Origin: Mallotus nudiflorus
Taxonomy: Eukaryota > Streptophyta > Magnoliopsida > Malpighiales > Euphorbiaceae
Reading direction: 5' to 3'
Length of the DNA: 64,000 bases
Assembly: GCA_947683625.1 (NCBI GenBank)
Contig: CANTUR010000942.1
Coordinates: 355,501-419,500 of the forward strand
Positions 60,901 to 64,000 of this stretch are shown piece after piece. A model generated the notes under the pieces. The model was not told the DNA's origin and did not search any database. It was given only the letters and a program-made list of their open reading frames with translations. Positions within the stretch are counted from its first letter, which is position 1. Every line of letters starts with the position of its first letter. A program made the translations under genes and the position numbers.

Positions 60901-61680
60901 ATATGATAATTTGAGTAAGTATATATTGTTTAAAAAATTGTCAAAGAAATAATTGTTCTTAAGTAATAAATTTCATATATAATTGTATTCAAATAATTAA
61001 AATAAAAAATAAATAAAAATAATTGATATATGCATATCAATTAATTTGAATTGGAGTGCCCATCTTTTTTTCAAATGCATAAAACTTGAAAAAAAATTTC
61101 AGTATATTTTAATTTATTTTTCAAGTATAAAATAAATAAAATAATAATAGCCTAATGAATATATATATACAAATTTATTTTTCAAAATATTTTCCTAAAA
61201 TATCTAAAACTTTAATTCTTTATTAAAACTAATATGAGTTTTATAATTTAAATATTTAATTATAATCTCGGAAATTAAGCATACAGTCTATATATATAGA
61301 CTCAAAACCAATACTAAAAAAACTAAGAATAAAAAAGAGAGAAAATTAAAAATAAATATAAGTATAAAATATAAAATTAAAAATTAAATTAAAAATAAGA
61401 ATAATAGAAAATAAGCAAATATAAAAAATGAAAAAAAAATAAAATTATAAAAAGAAAAGGAGTGAAAAACAAAGAGAAAAAATAAAAATAAGAAATAGAA
61501 AGGAAAAAAAGAAAATAAAAAAATAACTAATAAACCTAAAAAAATAAAAAATAAAAATATAGAAAAAGAAGCAAAATGAGCATCAATGAAAACAAAATAA
61601 AAAAGATACATATGTAATTAATTCAAAACATATCGTAAATCAATGTAAACAAATTTCTCTATTCTTATTTGTTTTTGAAG
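60901..61680. other. AT-rich spacer with purine-rich tract
   Basis: No gene seen. From 61315 to 61600 the plus strand is almost only purines with T (repeated aaaataaaaa and aaaagaaaa words). Open frames here on either strand are low-complexity artefacts. Confidence 0.6.
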
Positions 61681-61717
61681 CAATGTAATTATCCTTCTTC
61701 AAGGACCCTTAGCCTTA

Positions 61718-61754
61718 TGGGCTCTTTAAGTCTCAGCCGAGAGTATACAGCCCA
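61718..61754. promoter_or_regulatory. Paired site II (TGGGCT) elements upstream of the COA6-like gene
   Basis: TGGGCT on the plus strand at 61718-61723 and AGCCCA (TGGGCT on the minus strand) at 61749-61754, 86-122 bases before the ATG. TGGGCY site II elements, bound by TCP factors, are known to drive plant nuclear genes for mitochondrial respiratory components, which agrees with the gene downstream. Confidence 0.6.
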
Positions 61755-61839
61755 CTTCCAGTGTTTCTTGAAGAAGCGAAAGCAAGCAAGGGTTTGTAGT
61801 TGAGTCTTTTAGTGCTGTGTGAAATCAACCATATTGGCT

Positions 61840-62373
61840 ATGGAATACGCATCAAGAAACAATGATAAGGTTCACGCAGATGTGCTCTTCAAAGCTAGAG
61901 ATGCTTGCTATAAAGTAAGTTAGTTCTTTTTTTTTTTTTTTTGTCTTTGTTCTCGTTTCATTAGCTTTCTTCAATTACAGAAACCTAATCTCTCTGTTAT
62001 TTGTAATGATTCTGTAATAAGGCGCGGGACGCTTTCTACGCGTGTTTAGAGAAGGAATCAACAAAGAAACTTACAGAAGTTGGGTCAGTGGGACTTCTTT
62101 ATCCAGTGGAGTGTAAGAGTTCGAGAGCTAAATTTGAAAAGAGCTGTCGATCTTCTTGGGTATTTGAAGAAAAATCTTATTTTTTTTAATCTTTTTATTT
62201 ATTAGGTTATTAAAATCTTTTTAAAAAAAATTTTTTGAATGATATAGGTGAAGCATTTTGATCGGTTATATGCCAAGAACAAGAGGGTACAGAGGTTATT
62301 GGATGATAAAGATTCAAGAAGAGGTCCATTGTCCCTTCCACAGCCTTACACATTCAAACCCCCCTCCAGTTAA
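61840..62373 (+). CDS. COA6: COA6-like cytochrome c oxidase assembly factor (three exons)
   Basis: Exons 61840-61914, 62022-62159 and 62248-62373 join to 339 nt, 112 residues. All introns are phase 0 and GT-AG (gtaagt donor in intron 1, gatatag acceptor in intron 2). The protein has a twin Cys motif in a helical hairpin: C23-X9-C33 and C56-X10-C67. The uneven CX9C/CX10C pair is the mark of COA6, an intermembrane-space factor that helps deliver copper to COX2 in complex IV assembly. COX6B itself has CX9C/CX10C as well, so a COX6B relative is the alternative, but the short N terminus and the basic tail ('LLDDKDSRRGPLSLPQPY') match plant COA6-like proteins as I remember them. No presequence is visible, as expected for import through the MIA40 disulfide relay. 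The frame is intact, so it is probably active. Confidence 0.87.
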
Positions 62374-64000
62374 AAAATTTAATCTGGCTTTTTTCTTGTT
62401 TCTAAAAACGTTTTGGCTATGTGGGTTTTTGTTGAAATGATGTTATCTCTGTTGGGTAGTTGATGAATTTCGAAATTGTACAGTGATCTAATTTTACTCA
62501 GGATTTAGATTCTTGACTATATAACAGTGATTATTATAGAATTTAGTGTTGGATAATTGATAAAGAGTAGACTTGAATTTCTGATTTTGAGGATGATGGT
62601 TGCGTTCTTTGATTCATACTGTTCTAATAACATCAAGTGATTCTATGATGTGTGCAGGAAACTTTCTAATTGGAAATAGTTGAACAAATGTATTTGAGGA
62701 TAGTATTCTTGAAGCTATAAAGCTTGACTAGCCGTGACCTTTAGGGAATATGGATGCTAGCACAATGATCATCTCATCTAGTAAGACTCTAATAGAATCG
62801 ATTTATGCTAGTTGTAATGTTAATGAGCCTGTCAATTGCATTAGAAACTAAATCATGAAACAAAGGTGTAGTTGCACCTTACAAGAGATGCTTGATAATG
62901 TACTCTGAAGATGGAATAAAATTAGTACTTGAGGATATTGTTTTTGCTTCAATGCTTGAGTACTGTTTATGCTTTCCATATTTTTCTTTTTTCAGTAATC
63001 TTAGGTTGCCTAACTTTTTCACTGAGGCAATTAAAGAATATCACTTTCCACTTTCTAAGTGCCATTAATCTCTTGTGGCTAGAATTTACTTCAGTGAGCA
63101 CATGAATACTGTGTTGGTTTGTTCCTTACTGTTCCTTCAAGGGGTAATTTTTAAGTAGAGATAAAAGATCTACAGAGGAAATTTTCTGAGACTACTAAGA
63201 GGATGGGGAATAGGATGAAGGAATCAGCTCTCAAGAATAGAGAGGTTTTGAAGTCTTTAAGTTTTGCGCCTGGTATTGCTGAAAGACGTCAATTACCTTT
63301 TCTTCCTCTTAATATGTTGTATTGTTTGATATTTCAGGTGATAGTTCCTAGTCAGGATCCTTAACAAAATAGACACTCTGCAAACAGCAATTACTGGAAT
63401 TAAGGATTAGAAATTAACAATCTTTGAGCCTTAAATGACATTGAAGGTCATGAAACTTTCAGCCGACAAGTATTTTTTTCCCTGAATACTTTCCTACTTT
63501 ATTACTGTATCATGTAATCTGCACTGTTTTCCCCCATTCCAGATAGCAATATGAAAGATTATTGAGATACTCTTTAGGCTGTGCAATTTTCTGCCATTTG
63601 TTGTTGATATTATCAATGTAATTGCTCAGATAAATACCACCTGTAAGAATCAATGCATGAGTTCTCCAAATTTTCAGTTGGCCTTATTTTCATTTTCAGG
63701 TGTTTTACATTTGTACAATACTTTAATATATTAATGATTATTGCCTGTACAGTGTCATATTTATATCGGTAAATAACTTGACAACATACAAATGAGCAAG
63801 TGCATGGCTTATGCTGTAATATTGGAGAACTCATGTTTGCTGTATGTGAATTGATAAAATCCTTTCCCAAGCTTGCTCTGGCCAAAAAAAAAATGCTTGC
63901 AAAATATATATATATATTTATATTGTTCATCTGAAATAAGTAGGCTGTAATATGTGATTGGACTTTGGACGTTATCATTGTCGGGGCATGTAGTTAAATA
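62374..64000. other. Downstream region of the COA6-like gene
   Basis: It includes the 3' untranslated region. No gene is recognised. A coding-like patch on the plus strand at about 63163-63285 ('KRMGNRMKESALKNREVL', then 'SLSFAPG') could be an exon or a decayed copy of an unknown gene. A (TA)n run is at 63905-63917. The ORF at 63613-63978 on the minus strand has no family resemblance. Confidence 0.4.

Noticed and set aside
61384..61611. Minus-strand ORF with a hydrophobic Phe-rich protein
   Set aside because: Low-complexity purine-rich tract. There is no codon structure or family resemblance.
1..64000. tRNA, rRNA or other structured RNA genes
   Set aside because: None was recognised. The TGGTATC sequences are primer binding sites complementary to a tRNA end, not tRNA genes.

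Overview
This is nuclear DNA of a flowering plant, most likely a eudicot. About 58.8 kb of it is a graveyard of nested transposable elements. The only well supported host gene sits at the right edge: a three-exon gene for a COA6-like twin-CxnC (CHCH) factor of cytochrome c oxidase assembly (61840-62373). GT-AG introns, AT-rich spacers, plant-only retroelement lineages (Sirevirus-type copia, Tat-type gypsy, Tekay-type chromovirus), MULE remnants and plant mobile domain genes all point to a plant. I cannot fix the species.

Left nest (1-36948), read from the outside in. (1) A minus-strand Sirevirus-like Ty1/copia element has its 5' LTR at 35738-36948, gag at 33782-35716, pol at 2140-5291 and a degenerate extra ORF with its own TATA box at 545-1302. 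The end of a Tat-type LTR (1-537) lies beyond that. (2) Plus-strand gypsy element 'Tat-A' (5297-33776, target duplication CTTCT) is inserted in the copia gag-pol and carries an intron-containing gene antisense to its pol. (3) A solo LTR (10982-12356 plus 30398-31101, duplication AACAC) landed inside a 77-nt intron of that antisense gene. (4) An 18,036-bp minus-strand gypsy element 'Tat-B' (12357-30392, duplication ATATG) is inserted in the solo LTR. Tat-B carries two spliced genes antisense to its own gag-pol, one with a plant mobile domain (PMD) and one DUF7745-like. Each has a TATA-like box.

Right nest (36949-58823). A minus-strand Mutator-like (MULE) transposase gene is split by a complete 11,487-bp Tekay-type chromovirus (39634-51120, duplication CTTTA) with 3.2-kb LTRs and a chromodomain. 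The 5' end of the MULE abuts the primer binding site of a minus-strand gypsy LTR (52320-58823). That LTR is in turn split by an opposite-strand solo LTR (52514-55912, duplication ATCAT).

Right flank (58824-64000). AT-rich intergenic DNA holds an old duplicated segment and a purine-rich tract, followed by the COA6-like gene with two TGGGCT (site II) promoter elements.

All retroelement proteins are broken by stops, many of them TAG, or by frameshifts. The points of most interest are the antisense, intron-bearing, promoter-equipped passenger genes in two different Tat elements, and a candidate splice acceptor one base before the gag ATG of the chromovirus. Boundaries were read by eye from terminal motifs and target-site duplications. 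No alignment or database search was run.
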